Shown: positions 1 to 5,075, counted from the first letter of the stretch. The stretch is DNA of 5,375 bases from Acidobacteriaceae bacterium (GCA_003140705.1 PLKU01000230.1:1-5375); one strand, 5' to 3'. Numbers and translations: made by a program. The notes: a model not told the origin generated them from the letters alone.

Positions 1-72
1 GTACCTTGGATCCTTTTTCCACTGCTTGAACGACTCTTCGACGGGGATTGCATTGGTTTTCATTTTCAGCAT
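1..72 (-). CDS. Partial XRE-type antitoxin-like protein (N-terminus only)
   Basis: An open frame on the minus strand runs off the left edge and gives 24 residues. Two in-frame ATGs are available, at 72 and 63. I prefer 72 because GGTGAT (80-75 on the minus strand), which matches the distal part of the anti-Shine-Dalgarno complement, lies just 2 nt before it. The visible protein contains ESFKQWKKDPRY. This resembles the N-terminus of helix-turn-helix antitoxins of RelE/HigB-type modules, in which a W..DPEY-like motif precedes the DNA-binding domain. That assignment is from memory of the family and rests on few residues; the helix-turn-helix itself lies outside the window. The gene is divergent from the toxin-antitoxin operon at 119-728, across a 46-bp gap. 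If it is an antitoxin, no toxin gene lies upstream on its own strand, so a partner would have to be downstream (left of the window) or absent. Confidence 0.5.
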   Translation of the reverse strand, partial: MLKMKTNAIPVEESFKQWKKDPRY

Positions 73-95
73 CTATCACCAATTACAATTATATG

Positions 96-111
96 GTAGT
101 TTATAAACTAC
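96..111. promoter_or_regulatory. Perfect 16-bp palindrome, probable toxin-antitoxin operator
   Basis: GTAGTTTATAAACTAC is identical to its own reverse complement. It lies in the 46-bp gap between the divergent starts at 72 and 119 and ends 7 nt before the toxin ATG. Antitoxins with helix-turn-helix domains usually bind such palindromes over their own promoter. The embedded TATAAA (102-107) could be the -10 element, so repressor binding would block RNA polymerase directly. No convincing -35 hexamer is seen 16-18 bp upstream. The palindrome is seen directly; the operator role is inferred. Confidence 0.6.
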
Positions 112-118
112 AGTTGCT

Positions 119-427
119 ATGATGATCGAATTCAAGCAGACCGAGACTTTTCGAAAGTGGCGAACGCGACTGAAAGACGAACGGGCGAGGGCTTTGATCG
201 CGTCGCGGCTGGACCGGCTGGCGTTTGGGAACGCCGGAGACGTGAGGCCGGTTGGGCAAGGAATCAGCGAATTACGCATCGACCACGGGCCAGGATACCG
301 GGTGTACTTTCTCAGGCGGGGCGAGGAGATGATCATTCTGCTCTGTGGCGGCGACAAAGACACGCAGGCGAACGACATCAGGACGGCCAAGCGCCTGGCG
401 AAGGAATGGAGGGAGGAAAATGCCTAA
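119..427 (+). CDS. RelE/ParE-superfamily toxin, HI1419-type addiction module killer
   Basis: This 102-residue protein has the length and motifs of the Gp49-like/HI1419 toxin family of the RelE/ParE superfamily. In order, it shows an N-terminal FKQTETFRKW helix start, a basic helix (residues about 16-35), GDVRPVGQGISELRI (40-54), the core strand HGPGYRVYF (56-64) and ILLCGGDKDTQ (73-83), then a basic C-terminal helix. Members of this superfamily are generally mRNA-cleaving inhibitors of translation in the cytoplasm; the activity here is inferred. ATG codons lie at 119 and 122. The second gives the family-typical MIE start, and neither has a clear Shine-Dalgarno sequence. The stop overlaps the antitoxin start by 8 nt, indicating translational coupling in a toxin-first operon, the usual order for this family. 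Expression is probably repressed by the antitoxin at the palindrome just upstream. Confidence 0.9.
   Translation: MMIEFKQTETFRKWRTRLKDERARALIASRLDRLAFGNAGDVRPVGQGISELRIDHGPGYRVYFLRRGEEMIILLCGGDKDTQANDIRTAKRLAKEWREENA
412..416 (+). promoter_or_regulatory. Shine-Dalgarno sequence of the antitoxin gene
   Basis: GGAGG lies 3 nt before the ATG at 420, inside the toxin reading frame; an overlapping GGAGGG at 408-413 gives a more typical 6-nt spacing. This site decides the antitoxin start at 420 over a longer in-frame ATG at 345. It is much stronger than anything before the toxin gene, which fits the need for excess antitoxin. Confidence 0.75.
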
Positions 428-728
428 GAAAAGAATGCGTGCGAAGCTCACGAACTACGACCCGGCAGAAGATCTGGGATCGGACGAGGCGATTGCGGTG
501 TTCATGGCGGAGGCTTTTCAGACCAACGATGTTGCCTATATCTCCCATGCACTTGGGGTGGTGGCGCGGGCGAAGGGAATGGCGCAGATCGCGGGGAAAA
601 CCGGGCTTTCGCGAGAGCAACTCTACCGGTCGTTTAGTGCGAAGGGGAATCCGACGCTGAAGACGACGCTGGCGGTGATGAAAGCACTGGGGGTGCAGTT
701 GACGACGAAGGCGCAAGAGGCGGCGTGA
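420..728 (+). CDS. HI1420-type addiction module antitoxin (helix-turn-helix)
   Basis: This 102-residue antitoxin is the partner of the preceding toxin. It shows the family landmarks: an N-terminal YDPAEDLGSDEAIAVFM (13-29), a central ALGVVARAKGMAQIA (44-58), and a helix-turn-helix at about 54-73 with GLSREQLYRSFS as the recognition-helix region. GNPTLKTTLAVMKALGVQL (76-94) follows and is also typical. Its cytoplasmic role is to bind and neutralise the toxin and to repress the operon. The start at 420 is supported by a strong GGAGG and by the family-like N-terminus; an in-frame extension to 345 would lie wholly inside the toxin gene. The basic N-terminal extension (PKKRMRAK) could add DNA contacts. 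The family assignment is from recognisable sequence motifs, and the pairing from the 8-nt overlap. Confidence 0.9.
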   Translation: MPKKRMRAKLTNYDPAEDLGSDEAIAVFMAEAFQTNDVAYISHALGVVARAKGMAQIAGKTGLSREQLYRSFSAKGNPTLKTTLAVMKALGVQLTTKAQEAA

Positions 729-741
729 GAAGAGTAAGTTT

Positions 742-767
742 CCCAGGTCTCAGGAGCGAGACCTGGG
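742..767. repeat. Perfect 10-bp hairpin, CCCAGGTCTC class
   Basis: Arms CCCAGGTCTC (742-751) and GAGACCTGGG (758-767) pair perfectly around a 6-nt loop, 14 nt after the antitoxin stop. No T-tract follows (the next bases are GCACCCG), so it is not a classical intrinsic terminator, although it could still affect the 3' end of the operon mRNA. The CCC...GGGG ends followed by a C-rich tail resemble the hairpin at 2423-2450, and I recall similar dispersed palindromes in acidobacterial intergenic DNA. Being a dispersed repeat is inferred. Confidence 0.6.
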
Positions 768-770
768 GCA

Positions 771-809
771 CCCGCCGTTGACTCTGTTGCGTTCGCTCGT
801 CAAAGCGGG
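771..809. repeat. Interrupted stem-loop next to the 742 hairpin
   Basis: CCCGC (771-775) pairs with GCGGG (805-809), and TTGAC (778-782) with GTCAA (799-803), separated by a small internal loop (CG against A). The 16-nt apical loop contains a short GCG/CGC palindrome. It begins 3 nt after the preceding hairpin, so both may belong to one repeat unit. No T-tract follows directly. Confidence 0.4.
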
Positions 810-1015
810 CAGTGATTTTTTGCTGCTCGTATATACAGAATTCGCCCAATGTACTTAATCATCTGCAAGCTTGCTGAGCTTGATTTCGCGGCTTTGGCAG
901 TGGGACGTTGGAGCCGGTCCGGGAGTGTCAGTCGTTTTGGGACTCCGCAGCTCAGCACCGAGTGACTTGCATCACGGTGTGCTGTTCAGACCTACATCGG
1001 GCGACCATCATTCAA

Positions 1016-1021
1016 TAAAAT
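1016..1021 (+). promoter_or_regulatory. Possible -10 element of the OmpA-like gene
   Basis: TAAAAT matches the TATAAT consensus at five of six positions and would give a leader of roughly 30 nt before the ATG at 1057. No good -35 hexamer lies at the right distance, so this is weak support. Confidence 0.22.
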
Positions 1022-1045
1022 GGATGACGCAGTTGCAAGAGAGAG

Positions 1046-1049
1046 AGGA
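1046..1049 (+). promoter_or_regulatory. Ribosome binding site that fixes the OmpA-like start
   Basis: AGGA inside the purine run GAGAGAGGAA lies 7 nt before the ATG at 1057. It selects this start, which places a signal peptide at the extreme N-terminus, over the upstream extension of the frame. Confidence 0.7.
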
Positions 1050-1056
1050 ATTGGAC

Positions 1057-2172
1057 ATGTATTCGCAAAAGACGAAATCTGCTTGCCTGATTTTGGCATC
1101 GGCATCCATTGCATTCATGGCACTAGGATGCAAGAAGCCACCGGTGGTGACTCTGGCATGCCAGGCCAGCCCACCATCTGTATTCGCGGGGGAGACGGTG
1201 ACAGCGACCGCAACCGGTGGGTCGCTTGATACGAGAAAGAAGATCAATGTGATCTACGGCTGGTCAGGAGATGGAGCGACCGGCACCGCGACAACGGCCA
1301 CCGTCAATACGTCCACGCTTGCGCCCGGGAACTATACGGTGAAGGCGTCCATCAAGGAAGGCAAGGCAGGCAAGGAAGGCCTGAAGCCAGGCCAGGCCGC
1401 CGAGTGCACAGCCAGCTACACGGTGAAGGAGTTCGAGCCACCGACAATTGGTTGCACGGCCAACCCAGGCACGGTGAAACCGGGTGATTCCAGCACCGTA
1501 GCCGCAACAGGTGCGAGCCCGCAGGGACGCCCGCTGACCTACAGCTTTTCCGCCGCAGCGGGCACGATCAGCGGCAACGGAAACACAGCCACCTTCTCCT
1601 CGACCGGCGCACCGACCGGGCCAGTGGGGATTACCTGCAACGTGGCCGACGACAAGAACCATACGGCAAGCGCCAACACAAGTGTGACGATTCTGGCACC
1701 TTACGTTCCTCCGATTCCGCACAGCGAGGCGCTCTCTTCAATCAGCTTTGAGAGAGACGCGAAGCGTCCGACCCGTGTAGACAACGAAGCCAAAGCGATG
1801 CTTGACGCTGTTGCCCTGAACCTGCAGAACAAGCCGGATGCCAAGCTGGTGATTGTTGGTGAAGCGACGGCAAAGGAAAAGATGCCACCGAAGCATGTTC
1901 ACAAGCATGCGAAGGTGATTGACATCGCTGCCCAGCGGGCTGTGAACATCAAGGCTTACCTGGTGGGCGAGAAGGGCATTGATGCATCTCGCATTTCCGT
2001 TGCAACCGGCACTGCCGACAGCGCTGCTGCGGAAGAATACCTGGTTCCTGCGGGAGCCACCTTCTCGACCGATGTACAGGGAACGACGCCGGTGGATGAG
2101 TCCGCAGTGAAGCCGGAAGAGCGGAAGCCACTGCCAGAGCGGCATCACAAACACGTGGCCAAGGCAAATTAA
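1057..2172 (+). CDS. OmpA-like lipoprotein with two Ig-like domains
   Basis: The 371-residue product starts with a lipoprotein signal peptide: basic N-region (K5, K7), hydrophobic stretch 8-23, and a relaxed lipobox MALGC with lipidated C25. Two Ig/PKD-like beta domains follow (about 30-123 and 127-213); each has a cysteine pair (C35/C117 and C133/C194) that could form disulfides. After a proline-rich linker (214-222), an OmpA-like C-terminal domain spans about 226-320, with FERDAKRPTRVDNEAKAML, LVIVGEA (264-270), AAQRAVNIKAYL (291-302) and KGIDASRIS (306-314). OmpA domains normally bind peptidoglycan with a conserved Asp and Arg. Here the Arg is present (R294), but the Asp position reads Thr (T271), and the Asp-to-Arg spacing is 8 residues longer, with the insert KHVHKHAK (279-286). 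A His/Lys-rich tail (361-371) follows. Expected location: outer membrane, facing the periplasm. Peptidoglycan binding is uncertain. It is probably monocistronic, ending at the terminator at 2211. Confidence 0.85.
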   Translation: MYSQKTKSACLILASASIAFMALGCKKPPVVTLACQASPPSVFAGETVTATATGGSLDTRKKINVIYGWSGDGATGTATTATVNTSTLAPGNYTVKASIKEGKAGKEGLKPGQAAECTASYTVKEFEPPTIGCTANPGTVKPGDSSTVAATGASPQGRPLTYSFSAAAGTISGNGNTATFSSTGAPTGPVGITCNVADDKNHTASANTSVTILAPYVPPIPHSEALSSISFERDAKRPTRVDNEAKAMLDAVALNLQNKPDAKLVIVGEATAKEKMPPKHVHKHAKVIDIAAQRAVNIKAYLVGEKGIDASRISVATGTADSAAAEEYLVPAGATFSTDVQGTTPVDESAVKPEERKPLPERHHKHVAKAN

Positions 2173-2210
2173 TCTGCCCAGCGACGCAAAGGATGTTTGT
2201 AAGGATTGAG

Positions 2211-2243
2211 AGGTTGACCGGGAAGCCGGTCAACCTTTTTTTT
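2211..2243 (+). terminator. Intrinsic terminator of the OmpA-like gene
   Basis: A perfect 11-bp stem, AGGTTGACCGG (2211-2221) with CCGGTCAACCT (2226-2236), closes on a GAAG tetraloop. It runs directly into eight T residues (2236-2243), 38 nt after the stop codon. This is a textbook Rho-independent terminator on the plus strand, so the next lipoprotein gene needs its own promoter. Confidence 0.95.
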
Positions 2244-2286
2244 GTTGGCGCATGGAGGATGTGGGGGCAACGGAGCAGAGGCCTCC

Positions 2287-2365
2287 GCGGACCTTGCAGT
2301 CCACGTTCGGTTGTTATCTTGGATTTGTGATGAGTTTTGTGGCACGGCTGAAGCCGTGCCCTTTC
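2287..2365 (+). repeat. Twin-hairpin repeat, copy 1
   Basis: Hairpin 1 is a degenerate GCGGACC-TTGC-AGTCCAC (2287-2304): two G-to-A differences in the right arm relative to copy 2 break pairs. Hairpin 2 is a perfect 8-bp stem, GGCACGGC/GCCGTGCC, with loop TGAA (2341-2360), followed by CTTTC. The spacer shares CGTTCGGT, GGATTTGT and TGAGTT with copy 2 (4955-5035), and the spacing from the TTGC loop to hairpin 2 is 47 nt against 45 nt. The copies are clearly related by sequence and layout. Confidence 0.8.
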
Positions 2366-2422
2366 AAAGCACGAAGAGCAAATGCTGGTACCCGCTACGG
2401 CGGGCAGGCTTGCGGCTCCCCA

Positions 2423-2450
2423 CCCCAGCGACGAAGACCTGTCGCCGGGG
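2423..2450. repeat. Imperfect 10-bp hairpin, CCCC/GGGG class
   Basis: CCCCAGCGAC (2423-2432) pairs with GTCGCCGGGG (2441-2450) at nine of ten positions (A2427 faces C2446) around an 8-nt loop. It is followed by a C-rich tail (CCCCG). The CCC/GGGG base and C-rich tail resemble the 742-767 hairpin although the inner arms differ, suggesting one family of palindromic elements. No T-tract follows. Confidence 0.5.
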
Positions 2451-2726
2451 CCCCGAACTCCGCTGAAGAGCGCTTCGCTCAGGTTGACTACCGCTGATTG
2501 GTTGCTCATGATGGCGGCCGTTTTTGATAGAACTGCCTTTTCGGACAGACTCGGCAGAATTCCAAATTGATAATGCGGCTCATTTTACGGACATACCCTT
2601 ACCAAAGTTTGGCGCGTTCAGAAGCTTGCATATACCTGCAAACCTGCGCGCGCTAACCTGTGATCGAGTCAGGTAACCGAGAGCGCCGCGTCCGCGGTTG
2701 ATTCCGGAGCGAGGGTGCTCGAGAAC

Positions 2727-2732
2727 TTGACA
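2727..2732 (+). promoter_or_regulatory. Possible -35 element for the 708-residue lipoprotein gene
   Basis: TTGACA is a perfect -35 consensus 61 nt before the ATG. The only hexamer at suitable distance (GAATTT, 2751-2756, 18-bp spacer) is a poor -10. It sits inside a near-perfect 14-bp inverted repeat with GCCC/GGGC arms (2747-2760), which could be a regulator site. The promoter is tentative. Confidence 0.3.
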
Positions 2733-2793
2733 TCTGATGTTCGGCAGCCCGAATTTGGGCGATATTCGATCTGGATGAGACGGAGCCGGAACG

Positions 2794-4920
2794 ATGGAGC
2801 GACAGGGCGCCGACAATCGGAGATATGCCAAGCTGTTGATGGCAGGAGCGGCGCTGTTGCTTGCGGGCTGCAATTCTGTCTTCGTTCTTACAGGGAATCC
2901 GCTGCAGCCAAGCAGCAAGCTGGCCATCGCGCAGACGACCCTTGCCACAGGGACGGCGGGGAGCGCGTATAGCAGTGCAGTTGCGGCTACTGGCGGCACT
3001 TCTCCGTACACATACAGCGCAAGCAATCTGCCGAATGGCCTGTCAATCAACAATACAACTGGCGCAGTGACTGGGATTCCGGCGGCAAGCGCCGTGGGAA
3101 CAAGTACTGTGACTGTCGAGGTGAGGGACTCGACGCAGCCGACGGCAGAATCGACCACGGCTAATTTGAGCACCACGATTGCCGCTGCGGTGGTTGCGCC
3201 GAGTACGCTGACGATCACGACGACTTCTCTGCCCGGTGGGACGGCGGGCACAGCATATAGCGGCGCGATTGCGGCTTCAGGAGGCACGACTCCGTACACA
3301 TTCAGTGCAAGCAACCTGCCGAGCGGCCTGTCGATCAATCATTCGACGGGGGCGATCACGGGTTCGCCGGGGCAAAGTGCCGTGGGAACGACATCCGTAG
3401 CTGTGACAGTGACGGATGCTGGCCAGCCAACGCCGCAAACGGCGACGGCGAGTTTGAACATCACGATTGCCGCTGCGGTGGTTGCGCCGAGCACGCTGAC
3501 GATCACGACGACTTCTCTGCCGGATGGGACGGCGGGCAGCACGTATGGCGGAGGAATAGCGGCTACGGGCGGCACCACTCCGTACACTTTTAACGCGAGC
3601 AATTTGCCAAGCGGGCTCTCGATCAATGCTTCGACGGGTGCGATTACCGGTACACCAGCGCAAAGCTCGGTGGGGACGACGGCAGTTGTGTTTACGGTGA
3701 CAGACTCGACGCAGCCCACGGCGCAGTCGGCGACGACGGATCTGAACATCGTGGTGGATCCGGCAACGGTGGGGGCGTCCTGCGGGAACATGAGCACGGG
3801 GAACGGCGCGAGTCTGAACGGCTTTGTGCCGTTTCCATCCACCGATTTGTGGAATACGAATATTGCCTCTGCGCCGGTGGATTCGAACTCGGCAACCATC
3901 ATCTCTGCATTGTCGGGAAGCAATCTGCATCCGGACTTCGGCACACTCATCGATGGCTACGGAATTCCCTACGTCGTGGTGGACTCGAGCCTGACGCCGG
4001 GCGTTGATATTACGATGACGACTTATCCATCAGAGAGTGACATCATGCCGTATCCGATTCCGATCACGGCACCGATTGAGGGTTTCCCTGCGGACTGCAC
4101 CGGTAACGGCGATAATCACCTGCTTGTGCTGGACAAGGCCAAATGCTGGCTTTATGAAACCTGGGAAACGCAGCGGTGCAATGGTGTGTGGACCGCGGCG
4201 AATGGTGCGACCTGGGATTTAACGAGGAGCGAACGGCGCCCGTATGGGTGGACCTCAGCAGACGCGGCCGGGTTGCCCATCTTTCCGGGACTTGTGCGAT
4301 TCGACGAGGTGGTCGCGGGAGCGATCAATCATGCGATTCGCATGACGGTGGCGCACACAAGGAACGATGTGAACGGCGGATACTTTGTAGCGCCGGCAAC
4401 ACACGCGGCAGGAAACAGTTCAAGCACCCAGAACGTGATAGGCATGCGGCTTAGGCTGAGGGCGAGCTTCGACATCTCCGGGTTCAGTGCGAACAACCAG
4501 GTGATTTTGAAAGCGATGCAGCAGTACGGCTTGATTGTTGCGGATAACGGCAGCGACATGTACTTCCAGGGAGCTACGGATGCTCGCTGGGATGATAACG
4601 ATTTGGACGCGTTGAAGACTGTGAATGCGTCGCAGTTTGACGTGATCCAGATGGGAACGGAATACGACGGCGCGACCGCGCCGACGGGGCCGGCGCCGAC
4701 CATCAGCAGCTTTACGGCATCGCAGAGCAACGTAGCCGTGGGGACTGCTGTGACGCTGAATTGGACTGTGACTGGCGACTCGTATGACTTTATCGACGTG
4801 GGGGGGCCCGTGCGCGGGGGAAGCCAGACGGTAACGCCGACTGTGACGACGACCTATACGTTGAATTCGACAAACCAGTTTGGACGATCGACGCAGCAGG
4901 TTACGGTGACTGTGTATTAG
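2794..4920 (+). CDS. Lipoprotein with three putative-Ig repeats and an uncharacterised conserved module
   Basis: This 708-residue protein begins with a lipoprotein signal peptide: basic R9, R10, K13, hydrophobic core 14-23, and classic lipobox LAGC with lipidated C26. GGAG (2782-2785) lies 8 nt before the ATG. Three tandem repeats of exactly 96 residues (about 42-137, 138-233, 234-329) match the putative-Ig (He_PIG-like) pattern: GTAG.AY at the start, GGT.PYT...SNLP.GLSI, TGA.TG.P, then V.V.D. A module of about 345-620 follows, which I recall only as a conserved uncharacterised secreted-protein domain. Its motifs include LHPDFG (378), YGIPYVVV (389), PYPIP (419), LLVLD (443), WTSADAAGLPIFPGLVRFDE (486-505), NHAIRMTV (512), FDISGF (559) and VADNGSDMY (582). 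C330, C435, C451 and C462 could form disulfides. A C-terminal Ig-like domain (about 633-708) has SFTAS..NVAVG, LNWTV and TTTYTL. It is probably surface-anchored; enzymatic or binding function is unknown. It is convergent with the gene at 5076. Confidence 0.85.
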   Translation: MERQGADNRRYAKLLMAGAALLLAGCNSVFVLTGNPLQPSSKLAIAQTTLATGTAGSAYSSAVAATGGTSPYTYSASNLPNGLSINNTTGAVTGIPAASAVGTSTVTVEVRDSTQPTAESTTANLSTTIAAAVVAPSTLTITTTSLPGGTAGTAYSGAIAASGGTTPYTFSASNLPSGLSINHSTGAITGSPGQSAVGTTSVAVTVTDAGQPTPQTATASLNITIAAAVVAPSTLTITTTSLPDGTAGSTYGGGIAATGGTTPYTFNASNLPSGLSINASTGAITGTPAQSSVGTTAVVFTVTDSTQPTAQSATTDLNIVVDPATVGASCGNMSTGNGASLNGFVPFPSTDLWNTNIASAPVDSNSATIISALSGSNLHPDFGTLIDGYGIPYVVVDSSLTPGVDITMTTYPSESDIMPYPIPITAPIEGFPADCTGNGDNHLLVLDKAKCWLYETWETQRCNGVWTAANGATWDLTRSERRPYGWTSADAAGLPIFPGLVRFDEVVAGAINHAIRMTVAHTRNDVNGGYFVAPATHAAGNSSSTQNVIGMRLRLRASFDISGFSANNQVILKAMQQYGLIVADNGSDMYFQGATDARWDDNDLDALKTVNASQFDVIQMGTEYDGATAPTGPAPTISSFTASQSNVAVGTAVTLNWTVTGDSYDFIDVGGPVRGGSQTVTPTVTTTYTLNSTNQFGRSTQQVTVTVY
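3174..3250 (+). repeat. Linker repeat unit A within the 708-residue gene
   Basis: These 77 bases encode the junction of Ig repeats 1 and 2 (TIAAAVVAPSTLTITTTSLP and the following GTAG region). They match 3462-3538, 288 bp downstream, with only three mismatches, whereas the rest of the units differ at many more positions. The 288-bp period equals 96 codons. Confidence 0.85.
3462..3538 (+). repeat. Linker repeat unit B within the 708-residue gene
   Basis: This is the second copy of the 77-bp linker and covers the junction of Ig repeats 2 and 3. It is identical to unit A except at three bases. The junction after repeat 3 is unrelated, so the linker occurs only between repeats. Confidence 0.85.
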
Positions 4921-4954
4921 AGGGAATTAGAGCAGGCGGCTCATTGCAAAATAA

Positions 4955-5035
4955 GAACGCGGACCTTGCGGTCCGCGTTCGGTGTCTTTCTGGGATTTGT
5001 TGAGTTGAATGTACGGGCTGAAGCCCGTACCCTTC
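4955..5035 (+). repeat. Twin-hairpin repeat, copy 2
   Basis: Hairpin 1 is a perfect 11-bp stem, GAACGCGGACC (4955-4965) with GGTCCGCGTTC (4970-4980), closed by TTGC. Hairpin 2 is a perfect 8-bp stem, GTACGGGC (5011-5018) with GCCCGTAC (5023-5030), closed by TGAA and followed by CCTTC. It begins 35 nt after the stop of the 708-residue gene and lies between convergent genes. No T-tract follows either stem, so intrinsic termination is not obvious. It is homologous to copy 1 at 2287-2365 in the same orientation. Confidence 0.85.
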
Positions 5036-5036
5036 A

Positions 5037-5067
5037 GGACATCTGGCGAGTCGGCCGGCAGATGTCC
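5037..5067. repeat. 9-bp inverted repeat between convergent genes
   Basis: GGACATCTG (5037-5045) pairs perfectly with CAGATGTCC (5059-5067) around a 13-nt loop. On the minus strand it lies 8 nt past the stop codon of the gene at 5076, so it may shape that mRNA's 3' end. No T-tract follows on either strand. Copy 1 of the twin-hairpin repeat has no equivalent. Confidence 0.5.
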
Positions 5068-5075
5068 GTTGGCTG

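Larger units (their letters stand above)
729..1056. other. Gene-free stretch between the toxin-antitoxin operon and the OmpA-like gene
   Basis: These 328 bases hold no credible gene. They contain two neighbouring stem-loops (742-767 and 771-809), a small perfect hairpin with 6-bp arms CAAGCT/AGCTTG at 866-882, and a possible -10 element upstream of the lipoprotein gene. An open frame in phase with the lipoprotein reaches back to a TTG at 871, but it has no ribosome binding site and would bury the signal peptide, so it is taken as untranslated. Confidence 0.7.
2173..2793. other. Gene-free 621-bp region rich in hairpins
   Basis: No credible gene is present. In order it holds the terminator of the OmpA-like gene (2211-2243), a twin-hairpin repeat (2287-2365), a small hairpin with CCCGC/GCGGG arms (2391-2404), an imperfect 10-bp hairpin (2423-2450) overlapping the 10-bp palindrome CGGGGCCCCG (2446-2455), and a GAGCG/CGCTC hairpin (2468-2480). 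The right part (about 2500-2793) is less structured. It carries a GATAAT at 2569-2574 without a -35 partner, several ACCTG motifs (2634-2660), and a TTGACA with a near-palindrome ahead of the next gene. Confidence 0.7.

Noticed and set aside
345..419. Upstream ATG for a longer antitoxin
   Set aside because: The extension lies entirely inside the toxin frame, while the ATG at 420 has a strong GGAGG and yields a family-typical N-terminus.
157..660. Plus-strand frame spanning the toxin and antitoxin genes in another phase
   Set aside because: It overlaps two well-supported toxin-antitoxin genes and its translation is Arg-rich and featureless.
742..767. Intrinsic terminator after the antitoxin gene
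   Set aside because: The stem is excellent, but GCACCCG follows it instead of a T-tract.
895..915. Sigma-54 promoter-like TTGGCAG...TTGG
   Set aside because: The spacing and the second half do not fit the TGGCAC-N5-TTGC consensus.
871..1056. N-terminal extension of the OmpA-like protein to a TTG at 871
   Set aside because: It has no ribosome binding site and would place 62 residues before a clear lipoprotein signal peptide; AGGA precedes the ATG at 1057.
2580..3338. Long minus-strand open frame opposite the 708-residue gene
   Set aside because: It lies antisense to the Ig repeats, owes its openness to their biased codons, has internally repetitive, low-complexity translation and no ribosome binding site. 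The plus-strand gene has a signal peptide and recognisable domains.
3174..3538. CRISPR-like or mobile repeat
   Set aside because: The repeat is in frame, has a 96-codon period and encodes inter-domain linkers, so it is a protein domain duplication.
3277..3950. Two further minus-strand open frames over the repeats
   Set aside because: Both are antisense shadows of the same repetitive coding sequence; one is extremely Arg-rich, typical of a wrong-frame reading.
3826..4653. L,D-transpeptidase or known hydrolase assignment for the central module
   Set aside because: The His-containing NHAIRMTV motif does not fit the YkuD His/Cys signature, and no other known active-site signature could be identified by eye.
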